Positions 1-5,927 of a stretch of DNA of 12,471 nucleotides are shown here, piece after piece (the first letter of the stretch is position 1; each line of letters starts with the position of its first letter). Source of the stretch: Caryophanales bacterium UBA4365 (GTDB lineage Bacteria > Bacillota_I > Bacilli_A > RFN20 > CAG-826). Where the stretch lies: the NCBI GenBank assembly GCA_002393905.1, contig DGSJ01000045.1, positions 1 through 12,471 on the forward strand, read 5' to 3'. The notes under the pieces were generated by a model that was not told the DNA's origin, did no database searches, and was given only the letters and a program-made list of their open reading frames with translations. The position numbers and the translations under genes were made by a program.

Positions 1-305
1 TTGATAAGAGTATTTATCTTCTTTCTCCAAGTGTTATTGAACCAGTAAAAGAACTGAAAGTTGTCCACTTCCATAAAAACCATGTTCGCTTACGTGCCGA
101 AGAAATTCTTCTTGCTTTATCAATTCAAGCAAACACTAATCCTCTTGCTGATTTAGCGCTCAAACAAATACCGAAATTAAAAGGATCGGAACTTCATTCC
201 ACCACTATCCTTTCTGAAGTTGATCGAAATACATTAAAGGCTCTCGGAATTAACGTTACTGAAGAACCAATTAACTATCAAAAACGCCTATATTTCAAAG
301 GGTGA
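1..305 (+). CDS. DUF1846 (UPF0371) family protein, C-terminal fragment
   Basis: The first complete codon is at 3 and the gene ends with TGA at 303-305; the 5' part lies outside the window. About 100 residues are visible, roughly the last fifth of a family whose members are usually near 500 residues. The visible end contains LKGSELHSTTILSEVD, then LGINVTEEP, then a basic-aromatic tail ending KRLYFKG. This matches the conserved C-terminus of DUF1846 proteins as I remember it (LKGCExHSxVILSxVD ... LGVxLTCEP ... KKLYHK). The family is widespread in Firmicutes and has a solved structure, but I know of no firmly assigned biochemical role, so none is given. A hairpin terminator follows immediately and the next gene converges on it. 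The TGA stop argues against UGA being read as tryptophan in this genome. Family assignment is from recalled motifs, not a search. Confidence 0.8.
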   Translation, partial: DKSIYLLSPSVIEPVKELKVVHFHKNHVRLRAEEILLALSIQANTNPLADLALKQIPKLKGSELHSTTILSEVDRNTLKALGINVTEEPINYQKRLYFKG

Positions 306-309
306 TAAC

Positions 310-350
310 AAAAAAACAACCAGCAAATCCTAAATAACTGGCTGTTTTTT
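310..350. terminator. Bidirectional intrinsic terminator between convergent genes
   Basis: The stem pairs 311-323 with 338-350 around a 14-base loop: a run of A, then CA-CCAG on the left and CTGG-TG plus a run of T on the right. On the + strand there is one A/C mismatch (319/342). In the minus-strand RNA the same position is a G-U wobble, so the stem is continuous, and it is followed by seven U. It therefore looks slightly better for the minus-strand nucleotidyltransferase gene, but the T run at 345-350 can also serve the DUF1846 gene. Confidence 0.75.
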
Positions 351-366
351 CAATTTCAAAAAATAA

Positions 367-846
367 TCACGACTTTCTTTCGTATAAAACAATTTTTGTT
401 CTGTTGACGTGATCTAAAAATACTTTGTCATCACTTCCAGTAATTACATCAACATCTTTTTTTAATATATCCTGTAGTTCGGCTTTGACTCCTGCTTGAT
501 CAAATAAACTAAAATTATCATCAACCTCTAAATAAATATCGACGTCACTTTTTGCAGTTGCATCACCTGTTGCATATGAACCAAATAGTGAAGCTCGCTT
601 AATGTGCTTGTTTTTAAATACAATATTATCCAAAGATTCTTTAATAAAAGGGATACTAATTACTTGTTCCTTACGAGATTTCATTTTTGGTCGCATGTAA
701 CTTGGTACGCGACCACGACGAACAACATCTTTCATCGTTGCCTCAAGTGTTTCAGAGACATTAAAACCTTCTTTTTCAACAACCTTTTGAAATGCTTCTT
801 TTAAATCGGAAGAAACACGTATGTATAATCCATTATCTTTATTCAT
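367..846 (-). CDS. Ribbon-helix-helix / MntA-like nucleotidyltransferase fusion (antitoxin-like)
   Basis: This 159-residue protein has two parts. Residues 6-48 look like a RelB/DinJ-type ribbon-helix-helix DNA-binding domain: beta strand GLYIRV (6-11), helix about 13-27, turn, helix 30-44, and the RGRVP ending typical of that family. Residues 68-157 look like a minimal nucleotidyltransferase of the MntA type: GSYATG (89-94, in place of the usual GSxARG), SDVD (100-103) supplying the two metal-binding Asp, a third candidate catalytic Asp in DVDV (131-134), and an IVLYE ending. MntA proteins are known antitoxins that AMPylate HEPN (HepT) toxins, while RelB/DinJ proteins repress their own operons and neutralise RelE/YafQ-type toxins. 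No HEPN or RelE-like gene lies beside it. The promoter and two operator-like boxes directly upstream suggest autorepression. Role as an orphan antitoxin or autoregulated nucleotidyltransferase is inference; both domain calls rest on motifs. Confidence 0.82.
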   Translation of the reverse strand: MNKDNGLYIRVSSDLKEAFQKVVEKEGFNVSETLEATMKDVVRRGRVPSYMRPKMKSRKEQVISIPFIKESLDNIVFKNKHIKRASLFGSYATGDATAKSDVDIYLEVDDNFSLFDQAGVKAELQDILKKDVDVITGSDDKVFLDHVNRTKIVLYERKS

Positions 847-852
847 GGTTCC

Positions 853-881
853 AGTATATAAATTGTATATACATTTGTAAA
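853..881 (-). promoter_or_regulatory. Sigma-A promoter of the RHH-nucleotidyltransferase gene, probably giving a leaderless mRNA
   Basis: Read on the minus strand, TTTACA (876-881) and TATACT (853-858) are separated by exactly 17 bases. Only GGAACC (847-852) lies between the -10 box and the ATG at 844-846, so transcription starting about seven bases after the -10 would begin at or next to the A of the start codon. No usable Shine-Dalgarno sequence fits in that space, unlike every neighbouring gene whose start can be judged here. Confidence 0.65.
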
Positions 882-885
882 TACA
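864..885. promoter_or_regulatory. Tandem operator-like boxes TGTATATACA / TGTAAATACA
   Basis: Two 10-base boxes, a perfect palindrome TGTATATACA (864-873) and a one-mismatch palindrome TGTAAATACA (876-885), lie two bases apart. Their centres are 12 bases apart, about one helical turn. They cover the -35 and the spacer of the promoter. Closely spaced palindromes of this kind are typical operators of ribbon-helix-helix repressors, and the gene just downstream encodes one. Autoregulation is inferred. Confidence 0.6.
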
Positions 886-892
886 TTTTTAA

Positions 893-928
893 ATAAAAAT
901 TGTGCCGCGATAACGACACAATTTTTAT
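893..928. terminator. Intrinsic terminator downstream of the aquaporin gene
   Basis: There is a perfect 12-base inverted repeat, ATAAAAATTGTG (893-904) and CACAATTTTTAT (917-928). One mismatch and two further C-G pairs extend it inward, closing a CGATAA loop. The minus-strand transcript of the aquaporin gene runs into it about 30 bases after the stop codon and then meets a T-rich tract. Symmetry allows it to act in both directions. It also separates the aquaporin transcript from the next promoter. Confidence 0.7.
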
Positions 929-957
929 CATTTTATCCAGCAAATCGTGGATAATTA

Positions 958-1671
958 CTATTTTTCTTCTTTTGGTTGAATCTTCTTCCAAAGGAATGCA
1001 GCAAGAGCAGCACCAATGAATGGTCCGATGATCACAGCAATTAATGTTAATGCTAAGTGACCAGCGTTAGCGGAACTATCAAATAATCTAAAGATAATTG
1101 CGCTTAATGCACGTGCTGGGTTAACAGATGTACCAGTTAATGGAATACCTAAAAGGTGAACACCAAATAAGGCTAAACCAATAATGATTCCTGTCGCGTG
1201 TCCATGTTCTTTCTTGCTTGTTGCACCTAAGACGGCTAAGACAAATAAGAAGGTTAAGACAACTTCGGCAAATAGACCGAGCGCAACAACACCGAATGTG
1301 TAGTCAGTTGTACCAGCAGCATAGGCGATGTTATCAAGTGAGTTGTTTCCAGTGGCTTTAACAGTGAAGAACATTAAAGCAAGAATTCCACTACCAACTA
1401 AAGCACCACAAACTTGGGCAGCACAGTAGGCAGCAAATTCTTTCCATGTAATGTCACCACGAATGGCCATTGCTAAAGAAACAGCTGGGTTAGCATGTCC
1501 ACCACTAACTTGTCCAACGGTGTAGGCTAAGATAACGATTGAAACACCAAATGCAGCAGCAGTAGCAACAATGCCACCAGTATCGCCACATCCAACGCCA
1601 ATTGCGACACCACAACCAACAACGACAAGGATTAGTGTTGCGAAGAATTCAGCAACTAGTTTTTTAAACAT
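958..1671 (-). CDS. aqpZ: MIP-family aquaporin (AqpZ-like water channel)
   Basis: This is a 237-residue, six-helix membrane channel of the major intrinsic protein family, predicted to conduct water across the cytoplasmic membrane. It has both pore motifs, NPA at 61-63 (SGGHANPAVS) and NPA at 184-186 (TSVNPARAL). The aromatic/arginine filter reads Phe41, His172, Thr181, Arg187, the same four residues as E. coli AqpZ, which points to water rather than glycerol selectivity. It starts MFKKLVAEFF, close to AqpZ, and its length is normal for the family. A longer reading with 11 extra residues is open upstream, but AAAAGGAG lies seven bases before the ATG at 1669-1671, so that start is chosen. It is probably a single-gene unit, with its own promoter upstream and a hairpin terminator downstream. 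Cell-volume or osmotic control is the expected role from the family; the symbol follows filter similarity, not proven orthology. Confidence 0.93.
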   Translation of the reverse strand: MFKKLVAEFFATLILVVVGCGVAIGVGCGDTGGIVATAAAFGVSIVILAYTVGQVSGGHANPAVSLAMAIRGDITWKEFAAYCAAQVCGALVGSGILALMFFTVKATGNNSLDNIAYAAGTTDYTFGVVALGLFAEVVLTFLFVLAVLGATSKKEHGHATGIIIGLALFGVHLLGIPLTGTSVNPARALSAIIFRLFDSSANAGHLALTLIAVIIGPFIGAALAAFLWKKIQPKEEK

Positions 1672-1678
1672 AATATTT

Positions 1679-1686
1679 CTCCTTTT
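1679..1686 (-). promoter_or_regulatory. Ribosome binding site fixing the aquaporin start
   Basis: The minus strand reads AAAAGGAG here, seven bases before the ATG at 1669-1671. The in-frame ATG at 1702-1704 would place this site inside the coding region, so the shorter start is preferred. Confidence 0.8.
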
Positions 1687-1694
1687 CCACGAGT

Positions 1695-1723
1695 ATTTTA
1701 TCACTGATAAAAAAGTTTGTTAA
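1695..1723 (-). promoter_or_regulatory. Candidate promoter of the aquaporin gene with overlapping palindrome
   Basis: On the minus strand, TTAACA (1718-1723) and TAAAAT (1695-1700) are 17 bases apart. A perfect inverted repeat, TTTTATCA-C-TGATAAAA (1696-1712), covers the -10 box and the adjoining spacer, where a repressor could block transcription. The promoter sits entirely in the gap after the glycosyltransferase stop codon (1725-1727), so the aquaporin gene can be transcribed independently. Confidence 0.55.
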
Positions 1724-1724
1724 T

Positions 1725-2867
1725 TTAGTTTTCATCTTTATGCTTTTTGGTTTCAAGAATCATTTGTTCCATTCGACTCATACAGTGTTCAATAGAGTAT
1801 TCATCAGCGAAACCATCATAAAGCTTTTCGATACGTTCTTTTTCTTCTGGGTGATCAATAAAATAATCAATCAGTTTCGATAAAGATTTATAGTTACGTT
1901 TCTTAAAGATACATTTCTTATCACGAACAAATAGACGTGTTGCGCTTTTCTTACTATCCGAAACAATGGTCAGTTTTTGACAGGCCAGTGCTTCAATACA
2001 AGCGATGCCCTCTAGTTCCACAATTGCTGGATGAACATAGATATCCGAGTAGTGCATAATATCCACTACTTCTTCACGAGAGAATTGTTGCATCACAATT
2101 GGATTAGTGAGCTTTTTCGCAAGACGTCTAAACTTACCTTCTTGTAAACCTTGTCCAGCTAAAACAAGTTGAATTTCTTTTTCATGTTTACTATTTAAAA
2201 CAGCCTTAATCAAGGTGTCTTGGGATTTCTCTTTGGAGAGTCGACCAACGGAAGAAATGACAATTTTATCCGCAAATTGTTGGGGTTTTTCCACTTTTCT
2301 AGGTCTCATATCAGGGTTAACACCGTTGGAGATAACATAACCATTTGTGTGGCAATGAATATTCTTTTCAAAAATGTCACGAATAAATTTGGTTGGATAA
2401 TGAATCGCATCAACTTTAGAGAATGTATTACGGTAAATATACTTATAAACCCAGTGGTTCACTAATCCGAAATTCTTTAAACCAAAATATGAAGTGAGGT
2501 TTTCGGCTTGCATATGAAAACCAATTGATACGGGGATGTTATATTTGTTTGCTAAACGAATGACTGTGTTACATAGATGGAATGGAACAATCGCGTGAAT
2601 ATAATCTGCTCCATCTAAACATTCGTTAATGACATTATCATCGGCATGAGAAAGTTTAACTCCAACTCGGTCTAATAATCCGTTAAAGATCTTTAAATCA
2701 AGCGTTGGAACAATATAGAATCGATCATCGTCTTCTTTATCGCTATACGGGCAGAGAACACGGACATCATAATTATGATCCATTAAGTAACGAACAAGGT
2801 TCATTGTGGCAACATTCGTGCCATTACCTTCGTTACATAAGACATCACTAACAATAACAATTTTCAT
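1725..2867 (-). CDS. GT4-family glycosyltransferase (GT-B fold)
   Basis: This 380-residue cytosolic or membrane-associated glycosyltransferase should transfer a sugar from a nucleotide-sugar donor with retention of configuration. It starts MKIVIVSDVL and has an N-terminal Rossmann half with a Gly-rich acceptor-side loop (13-17). The C-terminal donor-binding half has SSVGRLSKEKSQD (205-217, donor phosphate Arg209 and Lys214) and HPAIVELEGIACIEALAC, which contains the GT4 E-x7-E motif (Glu284, Glu292). The general pattern resembles diacylglycerol alpha-glucosyltransferases of Mollicutes and Firmicutes, which make membrane glucolipids, but the acceptor cannot be read from sequence; a wall or capsule glycan acceptor is also possible. 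The start at 2865-2867 is set by TAGGAGGG five bases upstream; an eight-residue longer frame lacks such a site. It has its own candidate promoter, and a strong terminator separates it from the surface-protein operon. Confidence 0.88.
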   Translation of the reverse strand: MKIVIVSDVLCNEGNGTNVATMNLVRYLMDHNYDVRVLCPYSDKEDDDRFYIVPTLDLKIFNGLLDRVGVKLSHADDNVINECLDGADYIHAIVPFHLCNTVIRLANKYNIPVSIGFHMQAENLTSYFGLKNFGLVNHWVYKYIYRNTFSKVDAIHYPTKFIRDIFEKNIHCHTNGYVISNGVNPDMRPRKVEKPQQFADKIVISSVGRLSKEKSQDTLIKAVLNSKHEKEIQLVLAGQGLQEGKFRRLAKKLTNPIVMQQFSREEVVDIMHYSDIYVHPAIVELEGIACIEALACQKLTIVSDSKKSATRLFVRDKKCIFKKRNYKSLSKLIDYFIDHPEEKERIEKLYDGFADEYSIEHCMSRMEQMILETKKHKDEN

Positions 2868-2872
2868 TCTCG

Positions 2873-2880
2873 CCCTCCTA
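2873..2880 (-). promoter_or_regulatory. Ribosome binding site fixing the glycosyltransferase start
   Basis: TAGGAGGG on the minus strand lies five bases before the ATG at 2865-2867. It selects the 380-residue product over the 388-residue frame that opens at 2891. Confidence 0.8.
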
Positions 2881-2896
2881 TAAAGACGCAAAAAAT

Positions 2897-2925
2897 AATC
2901 TACTAAATATTGTCTTATTTGTAAA
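2897..2925 (-). promoter_or_regulatory. Tentative promoter of the glycosyltransferase gene
   Basis: On the minus strand TTTACA (2920-2925) and TAGATT (2897-2902) are 17 bases apart. The -10 box matches the consensus only moderately. A 7+2+7 inverted repeat, TATTTGT-AA-ACAAATA on the + strand (2916-2931), covers the -35 box and could be a repressor site. Confidence 0.42.
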
Positions 2926-2941
2926 CAAATATCTTAAATAA

Positions 2942-2975
2942 AAGCACCTGTCAGTTTGTTTTTTGACAGGTGCTT
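2942..2975. terminator. Strong intrinsic terminator of the surface-protein operon
   Basis: A perfect 12-base inverted repeat, AAGCACCTGTCA (2942-2953) and TGACAGGTGCTT (2964-2975), encloses a 10-base T-rich loop. On the minus strand the stem is followed by TTTTATTT, 19 bases after the stop codon of the 976-residue surface protein. It is the strongest terminator in the window. Confidence 0.88.
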
Positions 2976-2993
2976 ATTAGGAATGATTATTTT

Positions 2994-5924
2994 TTAATGA
3001 GTTACTCCAAAGGTAATCGAACAGAAGCAGTTCTTTGACCAATTAAACCATGGTTGAGGTCCGTATGTTGGATCGTCTTTGTCTAGTTCCGCCATTTCTT
3101 CTGAAGTGTATTCCACCTCAATTGACATTGGGGATTCGCAATAAGCGAAGGCTTCTTCACCAACACTGGTGATTGTTTTTGGTAGATAGACTGTTCCAAG
3201 CAAACGACAATGTCCAAAGGCTAATGGTTCAATCGAGGTTGTACCATTTAATGAAACAGAGATGTTTTTACATCCATAGAAAAGACCTCTCGGAATCGTG
3301 ACTAAATCATTAAAGTAACCGTATGTGTTTTTAAAACTAACACAGTTTTCTAGGACATATTCACTAACTTTAGAGATATGACAATTGTCTAAAACAATGT
3401 CTTCAAGAAGTGGACAGTTCGAGAAGCATCCTGTATTAAGTTTTAATGATGCTTCTTCATTGCCATCATAAGTGATGGTGAGATTCTTCACGAAGGCAAA
3501 GTTCGACATATATCCGGCACGAAGAATGAGGTTATGATCACTTTTTTGTTTAAAGTGAATTGTCACATCAGAGAGATTTGAACAATGTCCAAAGACATCG
3601 TTAAATGATTCAACTTGTTCATAGTTTAGTTTGACCGATGTTAGCTCATGACAGTTTTTAAAGGCGTCATCTTCTAAAACAAGATTTTTTGCACCAGTGA
3701 AATCAATACTTTCAATCTTTGATGATTCAAAGGCGCCTTCTTCGATTCTCTTCAGAGAAGAGATATCTTCAAATGTTAATGATTTGATGTTTGAATAGCG
3801 GAAAGCGTGAGATTCAATACGAGTGACTGTGTTAGGAACAAGTAATGTTTCTAAAGAAGAAGTTTCTTCAAAACAAGATGATGATAGACTTGATAAATTT
3901 ACCCCAGGAGCAAATTCGACCTTTTTCAGGGCAGTATAACCTTTAAAGGCGTTGTCTTGGAGTTGGCCAACACCACTAAGGTAAACCTCTTCTAAAGTTG
4001 ATTTAGAATTTGGGATTAAGCTTAACGCTTTTGATAAAGAAGCGACCTTTGAATAAAGTATTTTTAAACTTGGACAATCCTCAAATGCGGATTCATGAAC
4101 ATCTAATCCATCTTCTCCATAATAGATGAGGGTTGTCAGAGAATTAGTGTCATGGAAAGCTTTCGCCCCGATTTGTTCCATCTTTCCAGCAATTGTGATC
4201 GTAGTGAAAGCGTCACAGTTTTCGAAGGCTCCTTCTTCGATGATTTCGATATTTGGATTATCTACAAAGAAATCTTCACTGAGATTAGTGCAGTTTTGGA
4301 AGGCCATTGGGCCAATATGCTTTAAATTAGCTCCTTTAATGTCGACTAAGTTAGTCGCATTAGCAAAGGCGCTTGTTCCAACTTCTTCAAATGAAGATGT
4401 GGCAATAATGTGTGTTGCTTGACACCCATTTAAAGCATTCGCGGTGATTTTATTAACCTTTGGTAACTGAATTGTTTCTGGGCAAGATACACTACAGTAA
4501 ACTGGTCTAGCAGCATAGTAAAGTGATCTTTTACCTAAGCTATCTAATTGAATTAAGAAATGGTCTTCACTCACAAAACGAGAATGTCCCTCCATTGGGA
4601 TAATATCGACCATTTTCGTAATTCCATGAGTTCGAACAGATTCATGGATATTCCATACATCAAGAGGAATGACAACACCGGTAATGTCATCTAAATTATG
4701 GTAACTAGTTTCATCAATACTCTTTAGTTCATGGCTCGAAACTTCACATTCTAACCAGTGTGGGATGAAGTTATAGTTACCAGTTGAGTGATGAGGGATG
4801 GTTTTGTTGATTTCGATTACGTCATCAACAAGATCACCATTAACTTCAACAGTCCAACCAACGAAAAGATAACTATGTTCACTATCTTTTTCTTTGACTG
4901 GATAAGGAATTAATAGATCCTCAGATTCATAGTTATAAACTTCTGGATGATCACCACTAAATGATTCTCCACTAGAGAATTGATAATAAATATAGAATGG
5001 TTTTGGTAAATACGAGGCTTTTAATGTCGCTTTATCTTCTACGACATTAAAGGAATCAGTATTCACTGGTTCACCTTTATATAACCACTTATCAAAGACA
5101 TAGTTTTCTTTGGTAGCTGTTGGAAGAGTAACCTTACTTAAGTAGACATAGTCTCCTTCGGTTTGTGCTGGAGTACCTCCATCTGCGTCAAATAGAACGT
5201 GAACGGTTTTTGGTTCGTATTTGGCTTTAACAGCCACATCTCGGTGAGAGTGATATGGGATGACATAGTCTAAATTAGGTGCATCTTCATCTTCTTCCAC
5301 CCATCCGAGGAAGTTATAACCTGGTTTAGATGCACTAGGAAGATGGATATCTGGAGAATAATAAGTGTAATGAAGCGGAGCGTCACTAGGTAAAACACCT
5401 CCATCTAGACTATAAGCGATGGAATAATAGTGATGTGAATAAGAGGCGTTTAATCGAAACGAAAGTTGATCTGTCTCTTTACTATAGCTTCCATAAGTTA
5501 GTGTCCAACCTAAGAAGTCTTGAAACGATTTTGCTGGCACTTCAGTGATGTATTTATTATCACTTTTGCTTTCAATGACTCGACTAGGAATTTCTTTCGC
5601 GCCGTTTGTTTCAAATGTCACCTCAACTTTTCCGTTCCAAAGAACAACTTCGTTAATCATGTCTTCGAAGTTTCTTTCTCCTTGGTCAATGCGGTAGAGT
5701 TGATAGGCATAATCTTGTTTCTTATTTGCATCGAGATAATTTGGGATCTCAGAGAAAGCGTCATAGGCATCTTTATGTTCACGTTTTAGAAGATGCTCTA
5801 AACCTTTTTGATATATTTCTTCTTCATTTTTGTTGTGTAGATAAATACCTAGGAATGTGCCTAGACCACCTAAAACAAGTGCTCCAGAGATAGAAAAGAT
5901 GAGAATTTTAGTTAATTTTTTCAT
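2994..5924 (-). CDS. Membrane-anchored surface protein: TPR-like stalk, InlB-type repeats, BspA-like leucine-rich repeats
   Basis: This 976-residue protein is last in the operon. Residues 7-29 form one hydrophobic segment with no lipobox Cys, so it is best read as an uncleaved signal anchor. Residues 33-75 look like a TPR-like helical hairpin (EHKDAYDAFSEIPNYLDA). About 100-391 hold four InlB-type beta-grasp repeats, marked by FLGW (137), FLGW (205), FDKW (277) and FVGW (354) and by DGG-type turns. About 480-930 is a run of BspA-like (LRR_5) leucine-rich repeats with recurrent AFxNCxxL and IGxxAF motifs. The C-terminal 45 residues are acidic, then aromatic. There is no LPXTG or other C-terminal wall anchor, so the leucine-rich domain is the distal end. 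AAAGGAG upstream overlaps the end of the preceding gene, whose stop is three bases before this ATG, suggesting coupled translation. Binding or adhesion at the cell surface is usual for these repeats; the ligand is unknown. Confidence 0.85.
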   Translation of the reverse strand: MKKLTKILIFSISGALVLGGLGTFLGIYLHNKNEEEIYQKGLEHLLKREHKDAYDAFSEIPNYLDANKKQDYAYQLYRIDQGERNFEDMINEVVLWNGKVEVTFETNGAKEIPSRVIESKSDNKYITEVPAKSFQDFLGWTLTYGSYSKETDQLSFRLNASYSHHYYSIAYSLDGGVLPSDAPLHYTYYSPDIHLPSASKPGYNFLGWVEEDEDAPNLDYVIPYHSHRDVAVKAKYEPKTVHVLFDADGGTPAQTEGDYVYLSKVTLPTATKENYVFDKWLYKGEPVNTDSFNVVEDKATLKASYLPKPFYIYYQFSSGESFSGDHPEVYNYESEDLLIPYPVKEKDSEHSYLFVGWTVEVNGDLVDDVIEINKTIPHHSTGNYNFIPHWLECEVSSHELKSIDETSYHNLDDITGVVIPLDVWNIHESVRTHGITKMVDIIPMEGHSRFVSEDHFLIQLDSLGKRSLYYAARPVYCSVSCPETIQLPKVNKITANALNGCQATHIIATSSFEEVGTSAFANATNLVDIKGANLKHIGPMAFQNCTNLSEDFFVDNPNIEIIEEGAFENCDAFTTITIAGKMEQIGAKAFHDTNSLTTLIYYGEDGLDVHESAFEDCPSLKILYSKVASLSKALSLIPNSKSTLEEVYLSGVGQLQDNAFKGYTALKKVEFAPGVNLSSLSSSCFEETSSLETLLVPNTVTRIESHAFRYSNIKSLTFEDISSLKRIEEGAFESSKIESIDFTGAKNLVLEDDAFKNCHELTSVKLNYEQVESFNDVFGHCSNLSDVTIHFKQKSDHNLILRAGYMSNFAFVKNLTITYDGNEEASLKLNTGCFSNCPLLEDIVLDNCHISKVSEYVLENCVSFKNTYGYFNDLVTIPRGLFYGCKNISVSLNGTTSIEPLAFGHCRLLGTVYLPKTITSVGEEAFAYCESPMSIEVEYTSEEMAELDKDDPTYGPQPWFNWSKNCFCSITFGVTH

Positions 5925-5927
5925 TTT

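Noticed and set aside
1..48. TTG at position 1 as the start of a short + strand gene
   Set aside because: That frame stops at 46-48. The frame starting at 3 is the one with DUF1846 similarity.
300..960. A HEPN or RelE-like toxin gene beside the RHH-nucleotidyltransferase gene
   Set aside because: The flanks are filled by terminators, a promoter and unrelated genes. No open frame of toxin size with matching motifs exists there.
958..1704. Longer aquaporin start at the ATG in 1702-1704
   Set aside because: It would put the AAAAGGAG ribosome binding site and the -10 box inside the coding region and add a charged tail not seen in AqpZ-type proteins.
4126..4422. Open + strand frame inside the LRR gene as a separate gene
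   Set aside because: It lies antisense within repeat-coding DNA, has no ribosome binding site I could support and no recognisable product. The same holds for other frames overlapping the three surface genes.
3060..4500. The periodic sequence in the LRR region as a DNA repeat array or CRISPR
   Set aside because: The periodicity is at protein level (AFxNC-type repeats) with divergent DNA. There are no identical repeats with unique spacers.
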